A DNA stretch of 64,000 nucleotides. It comes from CAYRFE01 sp964423645 [NCBI: uncultured bacterium] (lineage in GTDB: Bacteria; Macinerneyibacteriota; Macinerneyibacteria; Macinerneyibacteriales). A program made the position numbers and the translations under genes. Location: the NCBI GenBank assembly GCA_964423645.1, contig CAYRFE010000007.1, positions 45,901-109,900 of the forward strand. Direction: 5' to 3'. The notes beneath the pieces are model-generated. The model ran no database searches. It was not told where the DNA came from and was given only the letters and a program-made list of their open reading frames with translations. This document shows, in pieces, positions 1 to 7,768 of this stretch (position 1 is the stretch's first letter; each line of letters begins with the position of its first letter).

Positions 1-1
1 T

Positions 2-397
2 GTGTTAATCCAATTACCGGTATTGTTCGCACTGTATAGTGTGTTCAACAGTGCGATCGAATTACGCGGAGCACATTTCTTTTTATGGATAAAGGACCTC
101 TCAAAACCGGACACCCTGTTTACGCTGGGGTTTGAAATGCCATTTTTAGGATCTAATGTGAATGTGCTTCCGATATTGATGTTGCTCAGCATGGTATGGC
201 AGATGAAGATCAATTCGGCCCAGAGCTCGTCATTACAGGGAGTAAATAAGTTCTTGATGCAGTATTTCATGCCTATTTTTATGCTTATACTCTTTTTCAA
301 TTTGCCGTCAGGTTTGACTTTGTATTTCCTTTTCAGTAATATATTCGGTATTTTTCAACAGATATATACGAATCATCATTTGAAAAAAGGGGCATAG
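2..397 (+). CDS. yidC: Membrane protein insertase YidC/Oxa1 family, C-terminal part (5' truncated by window edge)
   Basis: This is the C-terminal 131 residues of a YidC/Oxa1/Alb3 insertase, which helps fold and insert inner-membrane proteins. The fragment shows several hydrophobic segments, including the stretches around ILMLLSMVWQM and FMPIFMLILFFNLPSGLTLY. The NLPSGLTLYF-type segment near the C-terminus is typical of the last YidC helices. The frame is open to the window edge, so the true start lies upstream. The identity is supported by jag four bases downstream; yidC-jag-mnmE-mnmG-rsmG is a widely conserved order. Confidence 0.93.
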   Translation: MLIQLPVLFALYSVFNSAIELRGAHFFLWIKDLSKPDTLFTLGFEMPFLGSNVNVLPILMLLSMVWQMKINSAQSSSLQGVNKFLMQYFMPIFMLILFFNLPSGLTLYFLFSNIFGIFQQIYTNHHLKKGA

Positions 398-401
398 AAT
401 T

Positions 402-902
402 ATGAGCTTTTTGTCGAATTTGTTTGCGGTGAATCCTGATGTGAAAATGAAAAAAATTATAAAAGATATTTTTAAAAATATCGGCTATGATGCCGTTGAA
501 CTGGGAGAATTTGACGAATACAATGATAAACGCCGATTAAACATTCTTTACACCGGAGATAATGCAAATGTGTTGGTCGGAAAAAACGGTAAGAATATCA
601 TGGCGTTGGAATTTTTGACAAATATTATTATTAAAAATCGTACCGGCGAAGATCCAAACCTTTTACTTGATGTGAACGATTATCGGAAGAATAAAGATAT
701 TTTTCTGAAAGAGATCGCACTGAAAGCCGGCGAAGAAGTGTTGAAGACAAAAAAAGAGATCACCTTGAAGCCGCTTAATCCGTATGAACGGAAGATCGTA
801 CATGTCACTCTTAAAAAGATCAAACGTATTCAGACAAAAAGTATCGGGCGGGGTGATTTGAAGAAAATTATTGTTTCCTATACCGAAACTGAACAGCGAT
901 GA
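402..902 (+). CDS. jag: Jag/KhpB-like KH-R3H RNA-binding protein
   Basis: This 166-residue protein probably binds RNA. A KH-type GxxG-like loop, VGKNGKN, lies at residues 59-65. An R3H-type motif (R130-x3-H134 within LNPYERKIVHVTL) follows near the C-terminus. The protein is shorter than classical Jag (about 200 residues) because its N-terminal Jag_N region is reduced. The start follows an AAGGGG-like ribosome site in the end of yidC. The stop overlaps the mnmE start as ATGA, so the two are probably co-translated. Confidence 0.9.
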   Translation: MSFLSNLFAVNPDVKMKKIIKDIFKNIGYDAVELGEFDEYNDKRRLNILYTGDNANVLVGKNGKNIMALEFLTNIIIKNRTGEDPNLLLDVNDYRKNKDIFLKEIALKAGEEVLKTKKEITLKPLNPYERKIVHVTLKKIKRIQTKSIGRGDLKKIIVSYTETEQR

Positions 903-2245
903 AACTTTTTGATACTATCTGCGCACCGATAACGGTGCGCGGAGAATCATCCGTCGCGCTTATTCGTATCAGCGGAAACGGCGCATTGTCGGCGGCCGAA
1001 AAAATATTTCTATCTCAAAAGCCCTTGTCATTGTATGCAGGGTATCGTATTGTACCGGGGTACCTTATCCGTGAAAACGGTGAAAAAGTGGATCGATGCA
1101 TGGCCTTTGTATTTCGTTCACCACATTCATTTACCGGTGAAGATATTGTAGAACTTTCATTTCACGGCAGCGCGATCATTACTGATATGGTGATGTCAAT
1201 GCTCTTAGAGTATGGTGTTCGTGCTGCGCGTCCCGGAGAGTTTACTCGGCGTGCGTTCATGAACGGAAAAATGTCACTTACCGAAGCTGAAGCGGTGATC
1301 GACATTATAGAAGCACGGACGGAATCGGTCATTACCCGTGCAGAAGCAAATAATAACGGATTACTTGACGCCAAGCTTACCGAGTATACTCATGCGCTTA
1401 TGGAAATATTTTCTTCGCTGAACCTTGCGATCGATTTTGATGAGGAGGGTATGGATCATACGGACTGGGAGAATATCGAGCAACAACTTTGTGTAATTGA
1501 AAAACGACTTGCCCAAGATATTGAAGACAGTGTGCGTATGCTTCGTGAAAAACGCGGTATTCATGTGGTCATCAGCGGTCGACCGAATGTCGGCAAATCG
1601 ACGCTTATGAATGCACTTTTGGGACAGGATCGAGTGCTTGTGTCTGACGTTGCGGGTACGACGCGTGATTATGTAGGAGAAGATATCATACTTTCGGGAC
1701 ATTATGTGAAAGTGTATGACAGTGCAGGGTTACGAGATACCGATGATGTTCTTGAATCCCTCGGGATTGAAAAAGCACACCGCATCTTACAAAATGCGGA
1801 TATAGTATTATATGTATGCGACAGTGATAATCCTTATACTGTCGAGACCGTAAAGGCTTATGAAACGAATGGTTGTTCGGTGATCCCGATCATGAATAAA
1901 TGTGATGATGCGAATGTGTCGGTACCACAGGCGTGTATCGCGGTCTCAGCACGTCTGAACAAAAATATAGATACGGTCAAGGCGCGATTGACCACCGTAA
2001 TAGAAGAGTTAACTCACATCGGTGAAGGAAACGGATTATTCATGACCGAGCGACAATATGATTATTGTGTTCGTGTGCATAAGAAAGTATCTGAAGCGGT
2101 CGAATTATGCAAAATCGATCGACGTGAAGAAATAATTTCACATTCCATTCGTGCGGCAATCGAGGATCTGGATGTGTTATCCGGTAAAAAAATCACAGAG
2201 TCAATGGTGGAATCAATATTCAATCGTTTTTGTATTGGGAAATAA
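899..2245 (+). CDS. mnmE: tRNA uridine-5-carboxymethylaminomethyl modification GTPase MnmE
   Basis: MnmE works with MnmG to modify the wobble uridine (U34) of several tRNAs. The 448-residue length is usual for the family. An N-terminal tetrahydrofolate-binding domain is followed by an inserted G domain with the P-loop GRPNVGKST (227-235), DSAG (274-277) and NKCD (333-336). The protein ends in FCIGK, which carries the C-terminal cysteine motif (C445) expected in this family. It overlaps jag by four bases and lies three bases from mnmG, its functional partner. Confidence 0.97.
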   Translation: MKLFDTICAPITVRGESSVALIRISGNGALSAAEKIFLSQKPLSLYAGYRIVPGYLIRENGEKVDRCMAFVFRSPHSFTGEDIVELSFHGSAIITDMVMSMLLEYGVRAARPGEFTRRAFMNGKMSLTEAEAVIDIIEARTESVITRAEANNNGLLDAKLTEYTHALMEIFSSLNLAIDFDEEGMDHTDWENIEQQLCVIEKRLAQDIEDSVRMLREKRGIHVVISGRPNVGKSTLMNALLGQDRVLVSDVAGTTRDYVGEDIILSGHYVKVYDSAGLRDTDDVLESLGIEKAHRILQNADIVLYVCDSDNPYTVETVKAYETNGCSVIPIMNKCDDANVSVPQACIAVSARLNKNIDTVKARLTTVIEELTHIGEGNGLFMTERQYDYCVRVHKKVSEAVELCKIDRREEIISHSIRAAIEDLDVLSGKKITESMVESIFNRFCIGK

Positions 2246-2248
2246 TGT

Positions 2249-4078
2249 ATGCGATATGATGTGATCATAGTCGGAGCAGGGCATGCAGGTATTGAGGCGG
2301 CGCGGGCGGCAGCTCGGTTGAAATGTCGCGTGTTACTGCTTACCATGAATCCGGACACTATAGGTATGATGTCATGTAATCCGGCCATAGGCGGGTTGGC
2401 AAAGGGGCAGATCGTGCGTGAGATTGATGCGCTTGGCGGTGACATGGCATGTGCCATTGATGCGACCGGAATACAATTCAGAACACTCAACACGAAAAAG
2501 GGACCTGCGGTGCAGTCACCCCGGGCACAGGCCGATAAAATGGCGTATGCGCAGTATATGCGCACACTTCTTGAACAGGATGCATATATAGACATTAAAA
2601 TGGAAAGTGTTCGTGAGTTTATATGTCAAAATGAGCGTGTGACCGGTGTTCGAGGTATTTATGGCGATGTCTACGAAGGCACAACAGTTGTATTTACCCC
2701 CGGAACATTCCTCAATGGGATGTTGCATATCGGTTCGAGAATGTTTGAAGGCGGGCGGTTGGGAGAGTTTGCCGCGCATGGTGTCAGCGAACAACTTGTC
2801 TCGCTGGGTTTCCCGATCAAACGTCTCAAAACAGGAACCCCTGCACGTGTTGACGGAAAAACGATTGATTATTCGAAGACCGTTCGTCAGGATGGGGATG
2901 ATCCGCCTCGACCGTTTTCATATCGTACACGGTCATTATCATTAGAACAATTACCGTGTTTCAAAACACATACGAATCAGAGGACGCATGAGATCATTGA
3001 TACATTCATGCATCTGTCGGCTATCAATGCCGGCAATATTACCGGTATCGGACCTCGTTATTGCCCGTCTATTGAAGATAAAGTGCACAAATTCGCCGAT
3101 AAAACGTCGCACCTCGTATTTATAGAGCCTGAAGGGCGTTATACGGATGAAAAATATCTCAACGGTATCTCAACCAGTCTTCCCGCGGAAGTGCAGGATG
3201 CGTTCATCAGAACCATCTCGGGGCTCGAAGACGTCCGTATCGTACGTTACGCCTACGCGGTGGAATACGATTTTGTCGAGCCCTACGTATTGAAAGAAAC
3301 ATTAGAAACGAAGCCGATCGAGAACCTCTTTTTTGCCGGTCAGATAAACGGCACGTCAGGGTACGAAGAAGCTGCCGGGCAAGGGTTGGTGGCAGGTGCA
3401 AATGCCGCACTGAAAGTGTTGAACCGTCCGCCGTTTACTCTCGGGCGTGATGAAGCATATATCGGTGTGCTGATCGACGATCTTATCACGAAAAGTACCG
3501 AAGAACCGTATCGTATGTTCACTTCAAGTGCGGAATACCGCTTGTTGTTGCGTTCGGACAATGCGGACGAACGATTAGCCGAAAAAGCATATCATACCGG
3601 ACTGGTTGATGAAGCGATGTATGAACACGTATTGAAAAAATATGATGCGGTCAATCGTGAAGTTGAATCCCTTCAAAACATTCATCTGCGAACCGATAAC
3701 GAATCATTCAAGCACCACAACGGGCGCACGTTATATCATATGCTTAAAATGCCTGAAGTTTCCTTTTCTACGCTTCAAGAGACATTTGCCTACACCACGG
3801 AGTTGGATGATGCACAACAGGAAAGTGTTGAGATCCGTGCCAAATATGACGGATACATAGAAAAGTCATTATCGGAAATTGAAGCATTTAAGCGTACCGA
3901 ACGGATTCGATTGCCTGAGGATTTTGACTATTCCGTGATCAACGGGTTGACGATCGAAGCGCGGCAGAAGTTGAACCGATTCAGGCCATCGTCGGTCGGG
4001 CAGGCGTCACGTATATCGGGCATCTCTCCGTCTGATGTAAGTGTGTTGATAATTTATTTCACGCAAGGACAAAAGTAA
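2249..4078 (+). CDS. mnmG: tRNA uridine-5-carboxymethylaminomethyl modification enzyme MnmG (GidA)
   Basis: MnmG is the FAD-dependent partner of MnmE in wobble-uridine modification. The 609-residue protein begins with the dinucleotide-binding loop GAGHAGIEAA (residues 9-18). It also carries the family segments SCNPAIGG, GTPAR and GTSGYEEAAGQG. Length and motif order match full-length MnmG. The start at 2249 gives MRYDVIIVGAGHAG, the normal N-terminus. An ATG at 2245 in another frame is not used. The stop TAA overlaps the rsmG start. Confidence 0.97.
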   Translation: MRYDVIIVGAGHAGIEAARAAARLKCRVLLLTMNPDTIGMMSCNPAIGGLAKGQIVREIDALGGDMACAIDATGIQFRTLNTKKGPAVQSPRAQADKMAYAQYMRTLLEQDAYIDIKMESVREFICQNERVTGVRGIYGDVYEGTTVVFTPGTFLNGMLHIGSRMFEGGRLGEFAAHGVSEQLVSLGFPIKRLKTGTPARVDGKTIDYSKTVRQDGDDPPRPFSYRTRSLSLEQLPCFKTHTNQRTHEIIDTFMHLSAINAGNITGIGPRYCPSIEDKVHKFADKTSHLVFIEPEGRYTDEKYLNGISTSLPAEVQDAFIRTISGLEDVRIVRYAYAVEYDFVEPYVLKETLETKPIENLFFAGQINGTSGYEEAAGQGLVAGANAALKVLNRPPFTLGRDEAYIGVLIDDLITKSTEEPYRMFTSSAEYRLLLRSDNADERLAEKAYHTGLVDEAMYEHVLKKYDAVNREVESLQNIHLRTDNESFKHHNGRTLYHMLKMPEVSFSTLQETFAYTTELDDAQQESVEIRAKYDGYIEKSLSEIEAFKRTERIRLPEDFDYSVINGLTIEARQKLNRFRPSSVGQASRISGISPSDVSVLIIYFTQGQK

Positions 4079-4614
4079 TGGCGATATTTGATGCCTACAT
4101 TGATCTTTTGTATTCGTACAGAAAAACGGTCAATCTTACCGGCGTGACCGCACGCGAAGATCTTGAAAAAATTGTCGCGGATTCTGCCTGTGATCTGCCG
4201 GAACATGCTCGTGTGTTGGATTTAGGAAGCGGTGGCGGTATCCCGGGAATCCCCTTAAAACTGCTTCACCCGAATATTGAAATATCATTTTGCGATAAAG
4301 CAAGAAAAAAAATGAATATTGTCTCATCGTTGTGCTTTCAATTGCACATAACGCCGAAGCATGTGTGTATCGGTGATGCACGCGAAATATGCAAAGACCA
4401 TCCGGGCGAATTTACCCATATCGTGAGCCGCGGTATGGGCGAAACGGCCTTTGTCGCCGATTGTGCATTCCCGTTTTTAACTGCAGGCGGGATGTTGTTC
4501 TTGTGGAAACCGAGCGGGTATGACATTCACACAGACGGTGTGCTGAACGGCTACGCATTTATACAGAAAATCAATAAAGAATATTGTTCGATCGTGACGC
4601 TTCAAAAACAATAG
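4078..4614 (+). CDS. rsmG: 16S rRNA (guanine527-N7)-methyltransferase RsmG (GidB)
   Basis: RsmG methylates G527 of 16S rRNA using S-adenosylmethionine. The SAM-binding motif LDLGSGGGIPGIPL is clear near residues 46-59, and SRGMG follows later. At 178 residues it is shorter than most family members (about 200-240), mainly at the N-terminus, but the core is intact. The start overlaps the mnmG stop (TAATG). It is the last gene of the conserved block; the parA/parB genes that often follow are absent here. Confidence 0.93.
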   Translation: MAIFDAYIDLLYSYRKTVNLTGVTAREDLEKIVADSACDLPEHARVLDLGSGGGIPGIPLKLLHPNIEISFCDKARKKMNIVSSLCFQLHITPKHVCIGDAREICKDHPGEFTHIVSRGMGETAFVADCAFPFLTAGGMLFLWKPSGYDIHTDGVLNGYAFIQKINKEYCSIVTLQKQ

Positions 4615-4624
4615 GTGTGCCTTA

Positions 4625-4643
4625 CTTCACGATAATTTTTTAA
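4625..4643. repeat. 19-bp direct repeat, copy 1
   Basis: The sequence CTTCACGATAATTTTTTAA occurs here and again, exactly, at 5355-5373. The 730-bp spacing with several different hairpins between suggests that it bounds inserted or duplicated repeat material. Confidence 0.85.
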
Positions 4644-4654
4644 TGTCGTTATTC

Positions 4655-4686
4655 TTTCCCTCTCATAATGTAATAAGAGGGGGAAA
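4655..4686. repeat. Palindrome with TTTCCCTCT arms
   Basis: TTTCCCTCT pairs with an AGAGG(GG)GAAA arm across an AT-rich loop, with a small bulge. There is no T-run, so it is not a typical intrinsic terminator. Confidence 0.6.
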
Positions 4687-4780
4687 CGCGTAACCGCGAG
4701 GGGGAGCTTAAATGGGTTTATGTCATTTCGACAAATGTAATTGTGAGGAGAGATCCTGCTATTTTGTTATTGTGAAATTC

Positions 4781-4805
4781 TTCCCCTCTTACGCTAAGAG
4801 GGGAA
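4781..4805. repeat. Perfect 10-bp-stem palindrome
   Basis: TTCCCCTCTT and AAGAGGGGAA form a perfect ten-base-pair stem around the loop ACGCT. It resembles the arms of the 4655 and 4896 palindromes, so the three may be one degenerate family. Confidence 0.75.
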
Positions 4806-4895
4806 AGTGTAATCACAGGGGAGTTGTCTAAACAGATTATAGAAGCGGAAAAGTAATGTTGGTGCCAATAGTATAGTAATGTGAACTCCCCCTAA

Positions 4896-4918
4896 CCCCC
4901 TCTTTGGTAAAGAGGGGG
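4896..4918. repeat. Perfect 10-bp-stem palindrome
   Basis: CCCCCTCTTT and AAAGAGGGGG form a perfect ten-base-pair stem with a three-base loop (GGT). It is similar in arm sequence to the 4781 palindrome. Confidence 0.75.
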
Positions 4919-4978
4919 CTGAATGAACTCATTCGGGGAAGTTCATGTCATTTCGACGCAACCTCCCCCCTTTGTGTC

Positions 4979-5001
4979 ATTATCGGGCTTGACCCGATAA
5001 T
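4979..5001. repeat. Perfect 9-bp-stem palindrome (ATTATCGGG arms)
   Basis: ATTATCGGG and CCCGATAAT form a perfect nine-base-pair stem around CTTGA. There is no T-run. It looks like a REP-type intergenic element. Confidence 0.75.
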
Positions 5002-5045
5002 CCAGGGGTTTTTGTAAGAAACAGCTGCGACCGTTCTCTACGGTT

Positions 5046-5073
5046 GGGCGACCGCAAGGGATCGCCCCTACGG
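5046..5073. repeat. 28-bp direct repeat with GGGCGA/TCGCCC arms, copy 1
   Basis: A 28-base sequence beginning GGGCGACCGCAAGG is found here and identically at 5428-5455. Similarity continues in degenerate form for about 45 further bases after each copy, so the duplicated unit is roughly 75 bp. Its own arms GGGCGA and TCGCCC are complementary. Confidence 0.8.
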
Positions 5074-5234
5074 CACAGCTCTAACTAGGTGACGCGTAGC
5101 GTCGGGGTGGTGAAATCATCTTATGTATGATGTAAGGGCGAGGTCGCCTCGACCCAAAAGAACACTCGGGCATCGAGTGATTGCATCGTAGGGACATAAG
5201 ATTTTGTGTTCTCATGTTAATTGAAAATCATGTC

Positions 5235-5262
5235 TTACTTTTTGTCTTGACACAAAAAGTAA
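5235..5262. repeat. Perfect 11-bp-stem palindrome
   Basis: TTACTTTTTGT and ACAAAAAGTAA form a perfect eleven-base-pair stem around the six-base loop CTTGAC. It is the longest perfect stem in this region. Confidence 0.78.
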
Positions 5263-5321
5263 CAAAAAAGTCAAGGCTGTAAAAAATTATCTACAATCCT
5301 GCGCATTTTTTCTACAAGAGA

Positions 5322-5342
5322 GGAACGCCATATAGGCGTTCC
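5322..5342. repeat. 8-bp-stem palindrome (GGAACGCC arms)
   Basis: GGAACGCC and GGCGTTCC are perfectly complementary around a five-base AT loop, followed by CCTAC, as in the other repeats here. Confidence 0.7.
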
Positions 5343-5354
5343 CTACACGAATTG

Positions 5355-5373
5355 CTTCACGATAATTTTTTAA
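5355..5373. repeat. 19-bp direct repeat, copy 2
   Basis: This is an exact second copy of the 19-base sequence at 4625-4643. Confidence 0.85.
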
Positions 5374-5396
5374 GGCCGTTTAAGGTTTCCTGTAGA

Positions 5397-5422
5397 GACG
5401 GGTTTCAAACCCGTCTTTTTTT
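5397..5422 (+). terminator. Terminator-like hairpin with T-run
   Basis: GACGGGTTT and AAACCCGTC form a perfect nine-base-pair stem with a single-base loop, followed directly by seven Ts. It would work as an intrinsic terminator on the forward strand. The nearest upstream gene, rsmG, ends about 780 bases away, so it may instead be a repeat element that happens to carry a T-run. Confidence 0.5.
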
Positions 5423-5427
5423 AAGAT

Positions 5428-5455
5428 GGGCGACCGCAAGGGATCGCCCCTACGG
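5428..5455. repeat. 28-bp direct repeat, copy 2
   Basis: This is an identical second copy of the sequence at 5046-5073, again followed by related degenerate sequence. Confidence 0.8.
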
Positions 5456-5512
5456 CTCTAATCGGTGGCACGAAGCGATGGAGTGATGAGATCATGCCTT
5501 GTTTATTGTTCA

Positions 5513-5540
5513 GTAGAGACGAAGCATGCTACGTCTTTAC
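5513..5540. repeat. Near-palindrome of the GTAGAGACG type
   Basis: GTAGAGACG at the left pairs with CGTCTTTAC at the right with one G-T pair, around a central GCATGC. The hairpin at 5397 begins after the same GTAGAGACG, so the two share arms and probably a family. Confidence 0.6.
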
Positions 5541-5599
5541 AAATGTATATCCTCGTGCTGATCAGGAAGTATACGTATTGCCGATTACCGTGATTAGAC

Positions 5600-5627
5600 T
5601 TGACCATACACAAGGTTGTGGTACAAT
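5600..5627 (+). promoter_or_regulatory. Sigma70-type promoter for the HAD gene
   Basis: TTGACC (5600-5605) and TACAAT (5622-5627) are separated by 16 bases and are close to consensus. A transcript would begin near 5634, just ahead of the ribosome site GGAG (5653-5656) and the ATG at 5662. This excludes the upstream in-frame ATG at 5494 as the normal start. Confidence 0.7.
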
Positions 5628-5661
5628 AAATCGGAAACTAAAAACGACGAACGGAGAATCT

Positions 5662-6147
5662 ATGCAAAAGAGATGTATCCTTTTTGATTGGGGCAATACA
5701 CTGATGGTTGATTTCAACCAACCGGGGCCGATGTGTGAATGGGAGCATGTTGAGGCGGTCGACGGCGCAGCGGAGGTGTGTAACATGCTTTCAAAGAACA
5801 CAATCCTTGCCGTCGTCACCAACGGATCGGAGTCCGGTGCAGAGGAAGTTCAAAAAGCTCTTGCCCGCGTTGGTTTTGAATCATACATTACCCGAATATT
5901 TGCGCAAAAAGATATCGGGATGGGTAAGCCTGATCCTGCTTTATTTGCACATGTATTGTACGAATTGCATATGCGCCCGCAAGATTGTGTCATGGTTGGT
6001 GATAATCTGGAAAAGGATGTGTTGGGAGCGCTCGCATGCGGTATTGATGCGGTGTGGCTGAATAGCGATGTGTCTGTGAATGCACCTGCAGGAGTGACCG
6101 TAATTCATTGTTTACACGACCTTATACAGTATCTTGATAGAATGTAA
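5662..6147 (+). CDS. HAD-superfamily hydrolase (subfamily IA-like)
   Basis: The protein has 161 residues from the ATG at 5662, which has GGAG five bases upstream and a promoter at 5600. HAD motifs are visible: D9-W-G-N-T13 (motif I), T53-N-G-S56 (motif II), K89 in GKPDP (motif III) and GDN (113-115) with D119 (motif IV). The second aspartate of the usual DxDxT is glycine here, so simple phosphomonoesterase activity is uncertain. No cap-specific signature identifies the substrate. The reading frame extends upstream to 5494, but that part lies in repeat and promoter sequence. Confidence 0.8.
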   Translation: MQKRCILFDWGNTLMVDFNQPGPMCEWEHVEAVDGAAEVCNMLSKNTILAVVTNGSESGAEEVQKALARVGFESYITRIFAQKDIGMGKPDPALFAHVLYELHMRPQDCVMVGDNLEKDVLGALACGIDAVWLNSDVSVNAPAGVTVIHCLHDLIQYLDRM

Positions 6148-6168
6148 ATTACAACGGAGGGAAATAGT

Positions 6169-6468
6169 ATGACCACAGGATTGGTATATTTTATACTGAA
6201 ATCAATCGGCTATCCTATCATATTGCTTTTTTTACAGGGTTTACTTGCGGGCTTTGTGATGTCGATCGGTCGTTCCGATCACCCGCATCAGATACTGCCG
6301 ACCTGGCTCTTATATGCGTTGCTTTTTGCTATGGTGGGTATAGGCGTGTCGATAGTCACCACGATCGTATTCGCCTTCATGAACGAACCGAACCTTCGTC
6401 TTTCGGTACTCATTTCATGCGGTGTTACTATAGCGGGTGTGGTTGTGTATATGGTGATGGCGCGGTAA
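6169..6468 (+). CDS. Small membrane protein of unknown function
   Basis: The 99 residues are mostly hydrophobic, with about three predicted transmembrane segments (roughly residues 10-32, 45-68 and 78-97). A good ribosome site (GGAGGG) lies upstream of the ATG. It is 21 bases downstream of the HAD gene and probably shares its transcript. I recognise no family, so no function is assigned. Confidence 0.7.
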   Translation: MTTGLVYFILKSIGYPIILLFLQGLLAGFVMSIGRSDHPHQILPTWLLYALLFAMVGIGVSIVTTIVFAFMNEPNLRLSVLISCGVTIAGVVVYMVMAR

Positions 6469-6495
6469 ATTGTTAGTAAATGGAAAAGGAATAAT

Positions 6496-7425
6496 ATGAA
6501 GTGTTTTATTATTATTGTGTGTATTGCGCTTAGTATAACAACGACGCTTGCCGCAGGTTTTGATGCGAAGGAACTTGTATACTTGCCCTATGCAGACCAT
6601 TTTTCGGGAGGAGGAATTGATAATTTCTGGGTTGACAGCGGAAATTTATACATTCTAGACTCTCAAAATTGTCGTGTAGTATCATTTTCAATTGCGAAAG
6701 GCGTAAAAAATGGCGAATACAAGATACCTGTAAGTCTTCTTGATCCGAATGTTGATTTTCTTGTGTATAAAGATAATATATTTATACTTACATTGACACA
6801 TAAGTTTTATTGGTTAAATATAAAGACCAATACATTTGTAAAGCAGTTATATTATAATATAAAAGATAAAAGAATGCTAAAACATAATATAACTTTATTC
6901 GCTGGTGTTGATAACGGTAAGCTGTATGTTTCGAATGAAACTGATAGTTGTATGATATGGGATAACGGGCGACTTATACAGCCGAGTAATATTATTTCAG
7001 AAGTCGGTCAGAGATATCAGGGTAATATTAGTGCTGATACATACGTTAAACAAAATCCACGCCAACAATATGTGAAAATGATAGTAAACAGAATTACGAA
7101 AGAAATAAATCTTGGTGATATTGGGGCACGCCTTATAGGAGCAAATAAAGACGGTGCATATCTTATGATTGGAGTTAAGTCACTCGATGTCGGATTTGTT
7201 CCGTTTAACGGAACAACAATACAAGATAGGATTGTCTTGCCCCAAATATACGGTGCACCGCTTCAACGTTCTCTGATTTTCTCCGATAATGGCGTTTATT
7301 ACTTGATGGGCGATAAAGAAGGATTGCGCCTGTTTAGGATTGAGAGAACAGCTACAAAAGGTAAGAACAAAGGATTTGAGAAATATCAAGAAAAATATGA
7401 TTTCAGGGATCATATAAAAAGATAA
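6496..7425 (+). CDS. Secreted protein of unknown function, possibly beta-propeller-like
   Basis: The 309-residue protein starts with a clear signal peptide (a hydrophobic stretch to about residue 19, ending near LAAG), so it is exported. The rest is rich in alternating hydrophobic and aromatic residues with segments such as NLYILDSQN, GKLYVSNETD and GVYYLMGDKEG. These resemble the repeated strands of a beta-propeller, but that is inference. The C-terminus is basic. A GGA-rich ribosome site precedes the ATG. It follows the membrane protein and is close to a MITE-like element downstream. Confidence 0.65.
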   Translation: MKCFIIIVCIALSITTTLAAGFDAKELVYLPYADHFSGGGIDNFWVDSGNLYILDSQNCRVVSFSIAKGVKNGEYKIPVSLLDPNVDFLVYKDNIFILTLTHKFYWLNIKTNTFVKQLYYNIKDKRMLKHNITLFAGVDNGKLYVSNETDSCMIWDNGRLIQPSNIISEVGQRYQGNISADTYVKQNPRQQYVKMIVNRITKEINLGDIGARLIGANKDGAYLMIGVKSLDVGFVPFNGTTIQDRIVLPQIYGAPLQRSLIFSDNGVYYLMGDKEGLRLFRIERTATKGKNKGFEKYQEKYDFRDHIKR

Positions 7426-7541
7426 GTTCCGCGAATTTGAGAATTGCATGGGTGAGTTATATTTGAATTGTTCTAAGTATTCAGAGCATCATAAAAATCC
7501 TGTTAAATTGTGTATGAAAATTTGATCTCTTTAAACAGGAT

Positions 7542-7703
7542 GCGACCTTTGCAAAATTCAAAATCTCAAAAAGGGCTTTATTTTCTAACAAGGGGTGTGG
7601 GGACGAAGTCCCCACTATATAATATTTCAAGCCCCTCCCGATTTTCACGGGAGGGGTTTGGGGTGGGCACAAATCATAAGAACAGTAATTTTGTGCAGGT
7701 TTC
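7542..7703 (+). mobile_element. MITE-like repeat, copy 1
   Basis: This ~162-bp element recurs at 21685-21846 (inverted) and 55676-55836. The ends carry short imperfect inverted repeats (CGACCTTTGC left, GCAGGTTTC right). Inside are a GGGGAC/GTCCCC hairpin and a CCCTCCC/GGGAGGG hairpin. About 85 internal bases differ from copy 3 at only about seven positions. The flanks AGGAT and AGAAT are a possible degraded 5-bp target duplication. The element holds no transposase. The rest of the 7426-7768 gap shows nothing recognisable. Confidence 0.75.
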
Positions 7704-7768
7704 AGAATCGATATTCGGCAAAAAATTATCTTGAACGTTTCTTATCCATCCTGTTTGTTTGTAATCTA

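Larger units (their letters stand above)
4615..5661. other. Gene-free region dense in short palindromic repeats
   Basis: No credible coding sequence is present between rsmG and the HAD gene. The stretch contains at least ten unrelated hairpins and direct repeats, listed separately, and its composition changes sharply from one to the next. This looks like an accumulation site for small REP-like elements rather than one regulatory region. One terminator-like hairpin (5397-5422) and the promoter of the downstream gene (5600-5627) lie near its end. Confidence 0.8.

Noticed and set aside
4615-5493. Chromosomal origin next to rsmG
   Set aside because: Only one imperfect DnaA-box-like sequence (TTATCTACA near 5287) was seen, with no cluster and no nearby dnaA.
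4615-5540. CRISPR array
   Set aside because: The repeats are different sequences at irregular spacing, with no regular unit and no cas genes.
5494-5661. N-terminal extension of the HAD protein to ATG 5494
   Set aside because: The extension overlaps a palindromic repeat and a promoter (5600-5627). ATG 5662 has a ribosome site and gives the normal HAD N-terminus.
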